A DNA stretch of 64,000 nucleotides from Bacteroides sp. (GCA_014802015.1 JAAVDB010000005.1:17294-81293); one strand, 5' to 3'. Counted from the first letter of the stretch, positions 44,643-54,162 are shown. Notes: generated from the sequence alone by a model not told the origin. Made by a program: numbers and translations.

Positions 44643-45707
44643 ATGATTACATTTGCCTACCCACATCTGCTATATCTACTCTTTCTGCTACCGATGGTAG
44701 CGGGTCTGTTTCTGTGGGCCCGTTATACACGTAACCGCAAGTTACGCCGGTTTGGCAATCCGGAGACCCTCGCATCACTTATGCCTGAGGTTTCAAGCTA
44801 TATGCCCTGGGTCAAACTTACATTCTCGCTCCTGATCATAGCTGTCCTCGTGATTATTCTCGCACGCCCGCGTGCCACATCCGGACTTGATTCTGACGCA
44901 GCCGAGACCGAGACATCACAGGGCATTGAAGTAATGATCTGTCTCGACGTCTCCAACTCAATGCTTGCATCATCGACCGATGACGAAGCCGGTGTGAGTC
45001 GTCTGCAACGTGCGAAATTCATACTTGAGAAACTGATTGACAAGATGCACAACGACAAAGTCGGTCTCATCGTCTTTGCCGGTGACGCATATACCCAGTT
45101 GCCGATAACATCCGATTACATTTCGGCCAAGATGTTTGTCAACTCCATTACCACTGATATGGTTCCCACTCAAGGTACCGCCATCGGTGCAGCTCTTGAG
45201 ATGGCGATGAACTCATTCACCCCGACTGATGATATGGGCAAAGCCATAGTATTGCTTACCGATGCGGAGAACTTTGAAGACAATGCCGTAGAGGCAGCCA
45301 AACGAGCATCCGATGCCGGTATTCAGGTAGATGTAATCGGTCTTGGTACATCGCGCGGTGCCCGCATCCCTATCGGTAACGGCCGCTACATGATCAATCC
45401 TATGACAGGCGAAGAGGTCGTGACACGCCATGATGAATCGACCGGTGCGGAAATAGCTAAGGCCGGTAAAGGAATATATGTGAACGGAGCATCTACATCC
45501 GCCATAAACGCTATCGACTCAAAGATGGACGAACTGGAACAGAAAGAATTTGAGCGCAAATCATTCTCTCCGCAGAGCGAACAGTTCCCTATTGTGGCAT
45601 GGATAGCACTCATTCTTCTCGTGGCTGACATATTTGTCGTCACCCGTAAAATATCGTGGCTCAAGAAATATCGTTTCTTTACCAAAGAGGAAGGAGGATC
45701 AAAATGA
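44643..45707 (+). CDS. batB: Aerotolerance VWA protein BatB
   Basis: 354 residues, same layout as BatA: two membrane helices at the N-terminus, a VWA domain with D102-V-S104-N-S106, and a C-terminal membrane helix (FPIVAWIALILLVADIFVV). The stop overlaps the batC start (ATGA). BatA and BatB are thought to work as a pair at the inner membrane. Confidence 0.92.
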   Translation: MITFAYPHLLYLLFLLPMVAGLFLWARYTRNRKLRRFGNPETLASLMPEVSSYMPWVKLTFSLLIIAVLVIILARPRATSGLDSDAAETETSQGIEVMICLDVSNSMLASSTDDEAGVSRLQRAKFILEKLIDKMHNDKVGLIVFAGDAYTQLPITSDYISAKMFVNSITTDMVPTQGTAIGAALEMAMNSFTPTDDMGKAIVLLTDAENFEDNAVEAAKRASDAGIQVDVIGLGTSRGARIPIGNGRYMINPMTGEEVVTRHDESTGAEIAKAGKGIYVNGASTSAINAIDSKMDELEQKEFERKSFSPQSEQFPIVAWIALILLVADIFVVTRKISWLKKYRFFTKEEGGSK

Positions 45708-46510
45708 AATCATTTTACGCCGCATTAATTATAGGTGCGCTGTTATGTCCGTCTGTCGCATCAGCTGCCGGAGACAATACGACGCGCCGCGAACGCAACT
45801 TCATAGTTGACGGTAACAAATTATACCGTCAGGAGCGTTATGCCGATGCCGAGGTTGCCTACCGTAAGGCTCTCGAAATTGATGCCATGAACGAGATTGC
45901 CCAGTTTAACCTCGCTGCAGCTCTACTGCGACAGGGTACTGCCACTGGTGAGAACGAAAAACAGGCCTCACAGATCCTTGGTAAACTGGCTACAGATGCC
46001 GAGGATATGTCTATCGCCGAACGTGCTTATTACAATCTCGGAAATATCTCGTTCAACGGACAGGACTATGCCAAAAGCATAGAAATGTACAAAAACGCAC
46101 TGCGCCGTAACCCGGACAATGACAAAGCTCGCGAGAATCTGCGTCTGGCCCAAAAACGACTCGAAGAGCAACAAAATCAGGACCAGAATCAAGATCAGAA
46201 CAAAGATCAGAATCAGGACCAAAACAAGGACCAGAACCAAGATCAGAATAAAGATCAGAACAAAGACCAGAATCAGGACCAGAACAAGGATCAAAACCAA
46301 GACCAGAATCAGGACCAGCAACAGCAACAACAGCAGCCTCAGGATCAGCAGCAACAACCCCAGCAACGCCAGTCGGGCATAAGCAAGGAAAACGCTGAAA
46401 AAATCCTCAAGGCAATGGAAAACGAAGAGAATGCCACACGCCAGCGCGTCAACGCCGAACGTAACAAGAGCGGCGCACCTTCGCGACGTCAGGTAACGAA
46501 TCCCTGGTAA
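45704..46510 (+). CDS. batC: TPR protein BatC with a Gln/Asn/Asp repeat tail
   Basis: 268 residues from the ATG at 45704, in a 4-base overlap with batB; the longer frame from 45656 is a read-through of the batB end. A signal peptide (FYAALIIGALLCPSVASA) and three TPR-like units (about 30-145) are followed by 12 copies of a four-residue unit, N-(Q/K)-D-Q, at residues 158-205, and a Gln-rich stretch. The repeat is encoded by 12-bp units and could vary in length. BatC normally carries TPRs; its tail may bind or space partners. Confidence 0.92.
   Translation: MKSFYAALIIGALLCPSVASAAGDNTTRRERNFIVDGNKLYRQERYADAEVAYRKALEIDAMNEIAQFNLAAALLRQGTATGENEKQASQILGKLATDAEDMSIAERAYYNLGNISFNGQDYAKSIEMYKNALRRNPDNDKARENLRLAQKRLEEQQNQDQNQDQNKDQNQDQNKDQNQDQNKDQNKDQNQDQNKDQNQDQNQDQQQQQQQPQDQQQQPQQRQSGISKENAEKILKAMENEENATRQRVNAERNKSGAPSRRQVTNPW
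46175..46318 (+). repeat. 12-bp tandem repeat in batC
   Basis: Twelve in-frame 12-bp units, each reading Asn-(Gln/Lys)-Asp-Gln, run without interruption. Bases vary at synonymous positions (AAT/AAC, CAG/CAA/AAG/AAA, GAT/GAC), so the array is old or under protein-level selection rather than a fresh slippage product. Length changes in steps of 12 bp would keep the frame. Confidence 0.95.
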
Positions 46511-46569
46511 CCATCCTCCTTCTACTCGCCGTATACCTCTATCGGTAATATTTTATAATCATTCCGAGC

Positions 46570-48369
46570 ATGAAACGTTTCTCTATAATAGCATTATTTA
46601 TCCTTCTGCTCACGACAGCCGCAACAGCCGCCGGAACGGTAAATTTCACCGTCAAGGCACCCGGCCGCGTGTATGAAGGCGATAAATTTCCGGTAACATT
46701 CCGGCTCACCAATGCCGACGGCTCAGATCTCAAAGTCTCGGCTATCGACGGCTGTACACTCTTGTTCGGACCATCGACATCCCAGTCACAGAGCTACAGT
46801 GTGGTAAATGGCCGGGCCGAATCATCATCTGCCATCGAATACACTTATTATTATAGGGCGGATAAGGCCGGTCAGTTCACTATTCCCGCAGCTACCATCA
46901 TGGCAGGAGGTAAACGGATGTCGACATCTCCGACCAAATTTACAGTACACGAACGTGCCGAACGCGACACTCCTGGGTCACAGCGCCCGGTCGCTGTCGA
47001 TGATGTCGATACGCAGACAGCAGGACGCAAAGTCAATGCAGACGACGTGTTTGTCCGTATCATCCTGTCACGCTCATCAGCTTACGAACAGGAGGCTATC
47101 GGATGTACAATCAAACTCTACACAAAATACTCCATTTCCTCATTCATGCCTACCCGTCAGCCATCATTTGACGGATTTCTCATTCAGGAACTGGATGTAC
47201 AGCCCGCCCTCAACGAGATCGAGACTTACCGAGGTCAGGACTATATGACGGCGATACTCAAACGCTGTATCATATTCCCGCAGAAGAGTGGAAAACTTAC
47301 CATCAACTCAGGTAACTATGACATCTCGGTCGTGCAGTATGACAATGTAAACATGGGAATGTTCCAGGTACGCCAGCCGCACGAAACAAAAATTAAAGTC
47401 AGCTCCAATACCGGAACGATTGACATTCTCCCCCTCCCCTCCCCCAAACCGGAAGGTTTCAACGGCGCCGTAGGCACATTCACCATTGATTCACGTCTGG
47501 TAGGCAACTCATTCCGCACCAACGACCCTGCGACACTTATATATACCATATCAGGTACAGGTAACGTAAAATACCTTAAGGAACCGCAGATTGATTTCCC
47601 GTCAGAATTTGAGCAGTACACTCCCAAGAGTGACATTAAGACGAATGTGTCGGGCAATGAAGTATCAGGCTCGATGACGGTAGAATATACATTCGTACCT
47701 CAGAGTGTGGGAGACTTTACTATCGGCAGTGACAAATTCGTCTACTTCGATCCGGCCCGTCGTGATTATGTCACACTTACGACCCCGTCTTATCCTATTA
47801 AGGTAGCAAAAGGTCTGTCGGCCCCCGCACCCACCGAGGATCAGAAAGCGATCGAGAACAAAAATTCGGACATACGTCATATCTATCTCGGAGACAAGAA
47901 TCCGTCGATGACACATACTCTTGTTGTCACCACCTTTACTTACTGGAGTCTATATGCGATTCTTATAATACTTACGATCGCAGTAATCGTTACCAGCCGT
48001 GCGCGTGTACGCAGGAATGCGGACATAACCAGAATGCGTACCGCTAAGGCGAGCAAGGTGGCCGGACGCCGTCTGAAGACAGCCGAACGATATCTCTCGG
48101 CAGGTGATAATGATAAATTCTATGAAGAGATGCTGCGTGCATTATGGGGATATTTATCCGATAAACTGTCAATACCCCTGTCTCAGCTCACTCGCCAGAA
48201 CATCACCGAGCGACTGACTGAACGCGGATACTCGGCCGAGGCCTCCTCTTCAATAGTCAGCGTGCTTGACGAGTGCGAAATGGCACGATATACACCCGAA
48301 AGTTCCTCACGCATGGATGCCGTGTACCGTCAAGGCGTACAGGCTATCAATAATCTCGAAAAGCGATGA
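46570..48369 (+). CDS. batD: Aerotolerance protein BatD
   Basis: 599 residues. A signal peptide (SIIALFILLLTTAATAAG) precedes a large beta-rich periplasmic part with repeated Ig-like domains. One membrane segment lies at about 455-475 (YWSLYAILIILTIAVIVTS), followed by a helical cytoplasmic tail (YLSAGDNDKFYEEMLRALWGYLSDKLSI split). This is the BatD layout. It ends with a 4-base overlap on batE. Confidence 0.92.
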   Translation: MKRFSIIALFILLLTTAATAAGTVNFTVKAPGRVYEGDKFPVTFRLTNADGSDLKVSAIDGCTLLFGPSTSQSQSYSVVNGRAESSSAIEYTYYYRADKAGQFTIPAATIMAGGKRMSTSPTKFTVHERAERDTPGSQRPVAVDDVDTQTAGRKVNADDVFVRIILSRSSAYEQEAIGCTIKLYTKYSISSFMPTRQPSFDGFLIQELDVQPALNEIETYRGQDYMTAILKRCIIFPQKSGKLTINSGNYDISVVQYDNVNMGMFQVRQPHETKIKVSSNTGTIDILPLPSPKPEGFNGAVGTFTIDSRLVGNSFRTNDPATLIYTISGTGNVKYLKEPQIDFPSEFEQYTPKSDIKTNVSGNEVSGSMTVEYTFVPQSVGDFTIGSDKFVYFDPARRDYVTLTTPSYPIKVAKGLSAPAPTEDQKAIENKNSDIRHIYLGDKNPSMTHTLVVTTFTYWSLYAILIILTIAVIVTSRARVRRNADITRMRTAKASKVAGRRLKTAERYLSAGDNDKFYEEMLRALWGYLSDKLSIPLSQLTRQNITERLTERGYSAEASSSIVSVLDECEMARYTPESSSRMDAVYRQGVQAINNLEKR

Positions 48370-49169
48370 AAAAGATGAAACACCTCATATACATCCCCTT
48401 TGTATTCCTGCTCGCCTGTATCGGAACCCTTCCGTCACACGCAGAAGAATCACCTTTAATCGAACAGGCTGACTCAGTCTATAACGCTGACAACTTCCAA
48501 CAGGCGGCCGACATGTATCTCAACGTCATTCAGACCGAAGGTCCGTCAGCCAAGCTGTATTATAATCTCGGCAATACCTACTATCGTCTCGGACAGATGG
48601 GTAATGCCATCATATCATACGAGCGGGCGTTGCGTCTCGATCCCTCCGATAAGGATGCTCGTAATAATCTCGCATTTGTCAATGCCCGTATTACAGACCG
48701 TCCGGGTGAACGTGGTACATTTCTCGGAAATGCCCTTGATGCCATCTCATCCTACATGCACTCCAACGCATGGGCATGGATTGCATTCGTTTGTTTCGTA
48801 CTGACACTTTCAGGCCTGCTTGCATACCTTTTTTCTCAGAATATCGCCATTCGTAAAACCGGATTTTTCGGCGGCATCATAACAATTCTCGGGTGCTGTG
48901 TGTGTCTCTTCTTCTCCTACCGTTCGGCTACGATAGCCATTGCTGATAATGTAGCGGTCATAACGGTCCCGTCCACTATACTCAGCACTACGCCACGCGT
49001 ACCTCAGGACCGTTCGCAGGAAGCCATGTTACTCCACGAAGGCACGCGCGTCACCATACTTGACTCCGTGCGTTCCACCACGGACTCTATCAATGCCCTT
49101 TGGTATGATGTACAGGTTGACAATGCACACAGAGCATGGATAAATGCGGCAGCCGTCCGCAAAATCTAA
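48366..49169 (+). CDS. batE: Aerotolerance TPR-SH3 protein BatE
   Basis: 267 residues. Signal peptide, two TPR units (LYYNLGNTYYRLGQMGNAIISYERALRL split), two membrane segments (WAWIAFVCFVLTLSGLLAYL; GIITILGCCVCLFFSY) and a C-terminal SH3-like domain (LHEGTRVTILDSV, WINAAAVRKI). It is the last gene of the operon, followed by a terminator. Confidence 0.92.
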   Translation: MKKMKHLIYIPFVFLLACIGTLPSHAEESPLIEQADSVYNADNFQQAADMYLNVIQTEGPSAKLYYNLGNTYYRLGQMGNAIISYERALRLDPSDKDARNNLAFVNARITDRPGERGTFLGNALDAISSYMHSNAWAWIAFVCFVLTLSGLLAYLFSQNIAIRKTGFFGGIITILGCCVCLFFSYRSATIAIADNVAVITVPSTILSTTPRVPQDRSQEAMLLHEGTRVTILDSVRSTTDSINALWYDVQVDNAHRAWINAAAVRKI

Positions 49170-49210
49170 GACAACGTCTGTTTATCTCATAACGGGTCAA
49201 AGAGTTACAA

Positions 49211-49240
49211 TAAAGATGTTTTTAAACATCTTTATTTTTT
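49211..49240 (+). terminator. Intrinsic terminator after batE
   Basis: An 11-bp perfect stem, TAAAGATGTTT with AAACATCTTTA, around TT, then six T. It lies 42 bases after the batE stop. Confidence 0.8.
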
Positions 49241-49375
49241 GTACCATTTGCTTGTTTTTATCGTTTTATAATCATAATTTAGTGACGCGATAAGACAAAC
49301 AATACTTCTTACCTCTATAAGTTTTACCACTTGAAATAAGACAACAGAAACTCTAACCCCCAAACCCGATAAATC

Positions 49376-49636
49376 ATGACAAAAACAATCAGCTTCAACG
49401 ACCTGCGACGTATCAAAGACAGTTTGCCCGACGGCTCGATCCGCCAGATCGCCGATCGCCTTAACGTCACCCCCCAGACAGTCCGCAACTATTTCGGCGG
49501 CACTAATTACGAGTTTGGCAAAAACTGCGGTGTGCATATTGAACCGGGCCCCGACGGTGGTATCGTAGTGCTTGATGACACCACTATCTACGACATGGCT
49601 GTAGAAATTATTCAAAGTCAGGAAAAAGAGGCGTAA
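49376..49636 (+). CDS. Small helix-turn-helix DNA-binding protein
   Basis: 86 residues. The N-terminal half is a HTH: IRQIADRLNVTPQTVRNYF, with SFNDLRRIKDSLPDG before it. The C-terminal half looks beta-rich (GGIVVLDDTTIYDMAVEII). It stands alone between two terminator-like regions, with AT-rich leader DNA of about 200 bases upstream. No partner gene. It resembles small nucleoid or plasmid-type regulators of Bacteroidales. Confidence 0.82.
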   Translation: MTKTISFNDLRRIKDSLPDGSIRQIADRLNVTPQTVRNYFGGTNYEFGKNCGVHIEPGPDGGIVVLDDTTIYDMAVEIIQSQEKEA

Positions 49637-49641
49637 TCCGA

Positions 49642-49740
49642 CAAGCGGGCATCTACGTCTCTGCTTTTTTATTTTCTTTTCTCATCATACAGGAGGGTGA
49701 TGCTTACGGCTACGCCCTCCTGCTTATTTGTCCCCGCTTG
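49642..49740 (+). terminator. Terminator-like structured region after the HTH gene
   Basis: Several pairings overlap here. A weak stem (AGCGGG with wobble to TCTGCT) is followed by a T run at 49671-49676. A second stem CAGGAGGG/CCCTCCTG is at 49690-49722. An outer CAAGCGGG (49642-49649) and CCCGCTTG (49733-49740) could enclose the whole. It ends the HTH transcript and could also form a small structured RNA; the latter is guesswork. Confidence 0.5.
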
Positions 49741-49822
49741 ATGAGTGCCGGATGATCGGATTCTTTGCGGTTTTTAATAGTCGGTTTAACATTTATTATC
49801 GAGCCGACTCTAAATTTATGAG

Positions 49823-49830
49823 TAATTTTG
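49823..49830 (+). promoter_or_regulatory. Predicted -7 element before the CMD-cupin gene
   Basis: TAATTTTG, 7 bases before the ATG at 49838, matches the -7 consensus, so the message would be nearly leaderless. No TTTG is seen at the usual -33 distance. Confidence 0.4.
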
Positions 49831-49837
49831 CATCTAT

Positions 49838-50653
49838 ATGAAACGTAAATTTCTTATCATTACATCTATACTGATTTCAACTCTCATGGCTAACTCTAAG
49901 ACTACTATCAAACAGACAGCCGGACGTGATGCTCTTGGCGAGTTTGCGCCCAAGTTTGCAGAACTCAATGATGATGTATTGTTCGGCGAGGTATGGAGCC
50001 GGACTGATCTCCTGCCCCTGCGTGACCGCAGCATCGTCACTGTGACAGCACTTGTGAGCAGCGGCATTATAGACTCATCCCTCACCTATCATCTACAGGA
50101 GGCTAAGAAAAACGGAGTGACACGCACAGAGATTGCCGAAATACTGACTCAGGTCGCCTTCTATGCCGGTTGGCCGAAGGCATGGGGAGCATTCCGTCAG
50201 GCCAAGGAGGTATGGAGTGATGTCAACGATGCTGAAGATGCCAAGGCTAAATTTCAGCAAGAAATGATCTTTCCAATCGGAGAGCCCAACACTGCATACG
50301 CCCGATATTTTATCGGCAACAGCTACCTGGCCCCGGTATCAAACTCACAGGTATCTATAGCTAACGTCACATTCGAGCCGCGATGCCGCAACAACTGGCA
50401 TATCCACAAGGCGACCTCGGGAGGCGGTCAGATGCTTATAGGCGTAGCCGGTCGCGGATGGTATCAGGAAGAGGGTAAACCTGCTCAGGAAATACTACCC
50501 GGCACTGTAATCCATATTCCGGCTAATGTCAAACACTGGCATGGAGCGGCTGCTGACAGCTGGTTTGCCCACCTCGCGTTTGAAGTTCCGGGTGAGAATA
50601 CTGAGAACGTATGGCTTGAACCCGTCACCGATGAAGAGTACGATAAACTCTGA
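49838..50653 (+). CDS. Exported carboxymuconolactone decarboxylase-like / cupin fusion
   Basis: 271 residues. An N-terminal signal-like segment (FLIITSILISTLMANS) is followed by a CMD-like helical domain (about 30-130: DRSIVTVTALVSSGI, EIAEILTQVAFYAGWPKAWGAF) and a cupin domain (about 160-265: NNWHIHKATSGGGQMLIGVAGRGW, LPGTVIHIPANVKHWHGA) with metal-type histidines. The CMD part lacks the CxxC peroxidase cysteines. Such fusions occur in several bacteria, their reaction is unknown. Confidence 0.88.
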   Translation: MKRKFLIITSILISTLMANSKTTIKQTAGRDALGEFAPKFAELNDDVLFGEVWSRTDLLPLRDRSIVTVTALVSSGIIDSSLTYHLQEAKKNGVTRTEIAEILTQVAFYAGWPKAWGAFRQAKEVWSDVNDAEDAKAKFQQEMIFPIGEPNTAYARYFIGNSYLAPVSNSQVSIANVTFEPRCRNNWHIHKATSGGGQMLIGVAGRGWYQEEGKPAQEILPGTVIHIPANVKHWHGAAADSWFAHLAFEVPGENTENVWLEPVTDEEYDKL

Positions 50654-50684
50654 GAGATAAATATAACACTAATGAAGAATCTGA

Positions 50685-51173
50685 ATGCAGGACTTCGCAG
50701 CTATAGATTTCGAAACAGCCAATGGCCAACGCTCAAGCGTGTGTAGTGTCGGTATCGTCATCGTACGTGGCGGAAAGATCGTCGACAAGTTTTACAGTCT
50801 TATTCGCCCCACACCTAATTATTATACATTCTGGACCACTAAGGTACATGGCCTGACCCGTTGCGACACAGACGAGTCTCCTACATTTCCGGAAGTGTGG
50901 GCACAGATCGCCGACAGACTTGAGGGACTACCTCTCGTGGCCCATAACCGACCGTTTGACGAGAGTTGTCTCAAGGCTGTGTTTGACAAATATGGCATGG
51001 CATATCCGGGCTACAAATTCTATTGCACGTTGGCAGCTTCACGCAGATGCCTTGATCTCCCGAGCCACCAGCTGCACCTGTCAGCCGCAGCATGCGGATA
51101 TGATATGGAGAATCATCACCATGCATTATGCGATGCCGAGGCTTGTGCGGCCATTGCTTTGAAGATTCTATAA
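50685..51173 (+). CDS. DEDDh 3'-5' exonuclease (DNA polymerase III epsilon-like)
   Basis: 162 residues, a single nuclease domain. The acidic residues are Asp8 and Glu10 (AIDFETANG), the middle Asp in AHNRPFDESCL, and His145-x4-Asp150 (HHHALCDAEA), the DEDDh set. Such stand-alone domains degrade DNA or RNA ends; a proofreading role is not shown. The ATG at 50685 is preceded by an out-of-frame ATG at 50672. Confidence 0.9.
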   Translation: MQDFAAIDFETANGQRSSVCSVGIVIVRGGKIVDKFYSLIRPTPNYYTFWTTKVHGLTRCDTDESPTFPEVWAQIADRLEGLPLVAHNRPFDESCLKAVFDKYGMAYPGYKFYCTLAASRRCLDLPSHQLHLSAAACGYDMENHHHALCDAEACAAIALKIL

Positions 51174-51191
51174 CACAACGACTGACATACG

Positions 51192-51242
51192 ACAACGGGC
51201 GGACTCAGATATTGATGAGTCTCGCCCGTTGTTATCGTTATT
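51192..51242. terminator. Bidirectional terminator-like hairpin between convergent genes
   Basis: A 10-bp arm ACAACGGGCG (51192-51201) pairs with CGCCCGTTGT (51233-51242); an inner ACTC/GAGT adds to the stem. It lies between the exonuclease (+) and flavoprotein (-) stops. T runs are weak on both sides. Confidence 0.65.
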
Positions 51243-51252
51243 CAGCACAGCT

Positions 51253-51885
51253 CTATCCCTCTGTATGAAAGCTGGTGAAAGAGCCTCGGTCCTGAACCGG
51301 CATGCCTGAGGCCTCCTGACGTGCCAGTTCGATACCTCTTAGCATAAATGCCATGTTGGATGCAAGATTACGCATTGTCTGAAGTCCCTCCAGGTCCTGC
51401 TCGACATCCTCGGCAGTAAAGCCGTGCACCTCATTCCAATAAGTGCTCGACACGATCGGCATTGCGCTGATCGTAAAATACTTATTTATCTCATCAAAAG
51501 CAGATGTCGAACCGGCACGACGTGACGACACCACGGCCGCACCGACTTTCATAGTCTTATCTATCGTTCCTGAAGTGCTGTAAAACAACCTGTCAAGAAA
51601 AGCGAGTAACTGACCGTTAGCGCCGGCATAATAAGTAGGTGTACCGACAATCATACCGTCGGCCGCGGCAAGTTTGGGAGCTGTCTCATTGACAATATCA
51701 TTAAAGACGCAACGGCCATGTTCACGGCAATAGTTACAACCGATGCATCCGCGCACATCCTTATTACCGACATTTACACGTTCTGTCTCTACGCCTTTAG
51801 CAGCCAGAGTGCTCTCTATCTCACGCAGAGCGCGGTCGGTGCAGCCGTGCAGATGCGGACTGCCGTTCACAACAAGTACCTTCAT
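51253..51885 (-). CDS. Iron-sulfur flavoprotein (NADPH-dependent FMN reductase family)
   Basis: 210 residues with a flavodoxin-like FMN site (VVNGSPHLHGCTDRAL, GTPTYYAGANGQLLAFLDR). The compact cysteine motif Cys47, Cys50, Cys53, Cys59 is the site for a [4Fe-4S] cluster in iron-sulfur flavoproteins. Such proteins carry electrons in anaerobes. The C-terminus is helical. No partner gene adjoins it. Confidence 0.9.
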   Translation of the reverse strand: MKVLVVNGSPHLHGCTDRALREIESTLAAKGVETERVNVGNKDVRGCIGCNYCREHGRCVFNDIVNETAPKLAAADGMIVGTPTYYAGANGQLLAFLDRLFYSTSGTIDKTMKVGAAVVSSRRAGSTSAFDEINKYFTISAMPIVSSTYWNEVHGFTAEDVEQDLEGLQTMRNLASNMAFMLRGIELARQEASGMPVQDRGSFTSFHTEG

Positions 51886-51963
51886 AATTATTCAGTTTGT
51901 TTTTAACTATAATTGAAACATTTTCGGTTATAAAAAGTTCCCTGATAAGTAACTTGTCTATGA

Positions 51964-54162
51964 CTATCTTACTACTTCAAGCTCTATTACCGCTGAAGTA
52001 TTATGTCGGTAAGTGAAAATATCAAGACCGATCTTCATAAGATAATCACCTGTATATGTCCTGCCATTCCAGCTATACTTTGACTCTGTGCCCGGCATCA
52101 GATTGATTTCCCTAACGAGATATTTATTATTGGGATCAAGTCCCTGAAGTTTCACAGCCTGAAGTTTCTCCTGAAAACGCGGTGCGAGGTTATAGGCAAA
52201 CACCACTGCCATATTCCCGGATTTATCTACATACTCTACAGCAGCATGATTTCCTTCGTATGGAGAAACGAGACGATACTGATCACCATCCATGATGGCG
52301 GGGCTTAACCGCTTCCAGTTTGCAATAGCCTGTTGACAAAATTCAAGGTCCTCAGTCGTAAGTTTATTCAAGCCTATATCAAATCCGAGTCTGCACATTG
52401 CAGCAACATCTGTACGGAATTTTACTGACGTATCCTTATTCCAGTTCGTAACATGTGCAGCTATTGCTTTTGATGGAAAGAATTGCGAGAATCCCCACTG
52501 TATGTAAATGCGTTCAATCGGATCAGTATTATCCGAACACCAGAACTCAGTAAAATATTTAAGAGCTTCATAGTCACATCGCGCGCCGCCTCCTGAACAT
52601 AACATCATCTGTACATCAGGATACTTATCCCTGACGCGTCTCAATACATTATAAATACCTTTGACGTGATCAACATACAGTTGTCCCTGCTTTTTGCCGG
52701 CGTATGGAGAATAAATATTTGTAATAGGGCTGTTACAATCCCACTTGAAATATGCCACATCAGGATTGTCACACAGGATATTGTCAACAACACTGAATAC
52801 ATGATTCTGGACTTTCGGATTACTCATATCCAACACCAACTGATTTCTATAATAATACGTTTCACGGTTGGGTTGCTCTATCACCCAGTCAGGATGCTTC
52901 TCATACAGCTCACTCTTCGGATTGACCATCTCAGGTTCAATCCATATACCAAACCTGACACCCGCATCTTTAGCAGCATTCACAAGAGCGGGAATACCGG
53001 CGGGCAATTTGTCACGCGTAGCTTCCCAGTCACCAAGTCCGGTACGATCATTCTTGCGCGGATATTTATTTCCAAACCATCCGTCATCGAGCAGAAACAT
53101 ATCTACTCCGAGATGTTTGGCATCCTTCATAAGTTGCTCAAGAATCTCATGATTGAACTTAAAGCCTGTATTTTCCCAGTTATTAAGGAGTGACATACGT
53201 TCTCCCTCTCCGTCCTTGAGTCCATATTTACGGGCCCAGTCATGGAGATTACGACTACCTTGCCCGATCCCATCGTAACTGAGTGTAAAGATAAATTCGG
53301 GTGTAGTGAACACTTCATCAGCTACGAGTTCGTATGATGAGGCATACGGATTTATGCCGGGGATGACGCGTAGATTACCTACATTATCAATCTCGAAGGT
53401 AAATCTGAAATTACCTGTCCAGCCGAGCGTTCCCATGAGTACATCTCCGCTATGCTCCTTGGCAGGACCATCAAGACCGATCTCAAAAAACGGATGAGTA
53501 AACATCGCCGCACGGCTCCCAAGTTTGGTATCAATTACCTTTTTACCAAACAGTAACTGTTGGGTAGACATCTGTGCCTCCTTGGCCCAATCACTGCTAA
53601 ACTCCGTAAGCCAATAAGCAGATCTGTTGAAATATAACATAGCCGATGCATATTGCGACATAGTGACAGGCCCCTTTTCCTTATGAGAAATCTCAGTCCA
53701 CGTCTTGATCACATTCTCCCTGGTATACGCAATATAGTTGATAGTTACACTTACCGGATATTTATCATCACAAAGATTGATACGAGTGTGCACCCCTCCA
53801 TCCACAGCCTCGCTCGATGAGCTGATATAATACAGATAGGTCGACATGTTACCGTCCGAATGGGTTATACCGAGTGCCGGGTCGAAATAATCTTCATTGC
53901 CGGAAGTCGAATATACTTCCCAACCTCTTGTTGACACGGATGCGTCCGATCCGGCATGCTGACACCATGACAGGTTGCTCAGATCCTCTGCATGGAGTAA
54001 TTTAGGTCCAAGGTAAGTTTGATACAGACGTTTATTCGGTCCTACTTCAAGTACGAGATCGGTATTGTCGGTTGAGATTCTGATAATATTTTTATCTGCT
54101 GTCTGTGCATCCGCTGACATGGCCACTGCTACAGCCGGTATTAAAGAAAACAATCCTTTCAT
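51964..54162 (-). CDS. Glycoside hydrolase family 36 alpha-galactosidase
   Basis: 732 residues with a signal peptide (FSLIPAVAVAMSADA). It removes terminal alpha-galactose from raffinose-type sugars or galactomannan. The nucleophile is Asp475 in YFKWDCNSPI and the acid/base Asp544 in FWCSDNTDP; the segments LDDGWFGNKYPRKNDR (first half of the barrel) and GIWIEPEMVNP are typical. A beta-sandwich N-terminal and a small C-terminal domain flank the barrel. No SusC/D genes adjoin, so it may be a stand-alone periplasmic enzyme. Confidence 0.95.
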   Translation of the reverse strand: MKGLFSLIPAVAVAMSADAQTADKNIIRISTDNTDLVLEVGPNKRLYQTYLGPKLLHAEDLSNLSWCQHAGSDASVSTRGWEVYSTSGNEDYFDPALGITHSDGNMSTYLYYISSSSEAVDGGVHTRINLCDDKYPVSVTINYIAYTRENVIKTWTEISHKEKGPVTMSQYASAMLYFNRSAYWLTEFSSDWAKEAQMSTQQLLFGKKVIDTKLGSRAAMFTHPFFEIGLDGPAKEHSGDVLMGTLGWTGNFRFTFEIDNVGNLRVIPGINPYASSYELVADEVFTTPEFIFTLSYDGIGQGSRNLHDWARKYGLKDGEGERMSLLNNWENTGFKFNHEILEQLMKDAKHLGVDMFLLDDGWFGNKYPRKNDRTGLGDWEATRDKLPAGIPALVNAAKDAGVRFGIWIEPEMVNPKSELYEKHPDWVIEQPNRETYYYRNQLVLDMSNPKVQNHVFSVVDNILCDNPDVAYFKWDCNSPITNIYSPYAGKKQGQLYVDHVKGIYNVLRRVRDKYPDVQMMLCSGGGARCDYEALKYFTEFWCSDNTDPIERIYIQWGFSQFFPSKAIAAHVTNWNKDTSVKFRTDVAAMCRLGFDIGLNKLTTEDLEFCQQAIANWKRLSPAIMDGDQYRLVSPYEGNHAAVEYVDKSGNMAVVFAYNLAPRFQEKLQAVKLQGLDPNNKYLVREINLMPGTESKYSWNGRTYTGDYLMKIGLDIFTYRHNTSAVIELEVVR

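Noticed and set aside
45968..46366. Minus-strand frame with Leu/Val/Ile repeats
   Set aside because: It is the mirror of the batC N-(Q/K)-D-Q repeat; no ribosome site, and the sense frame is the intact BatC protein.
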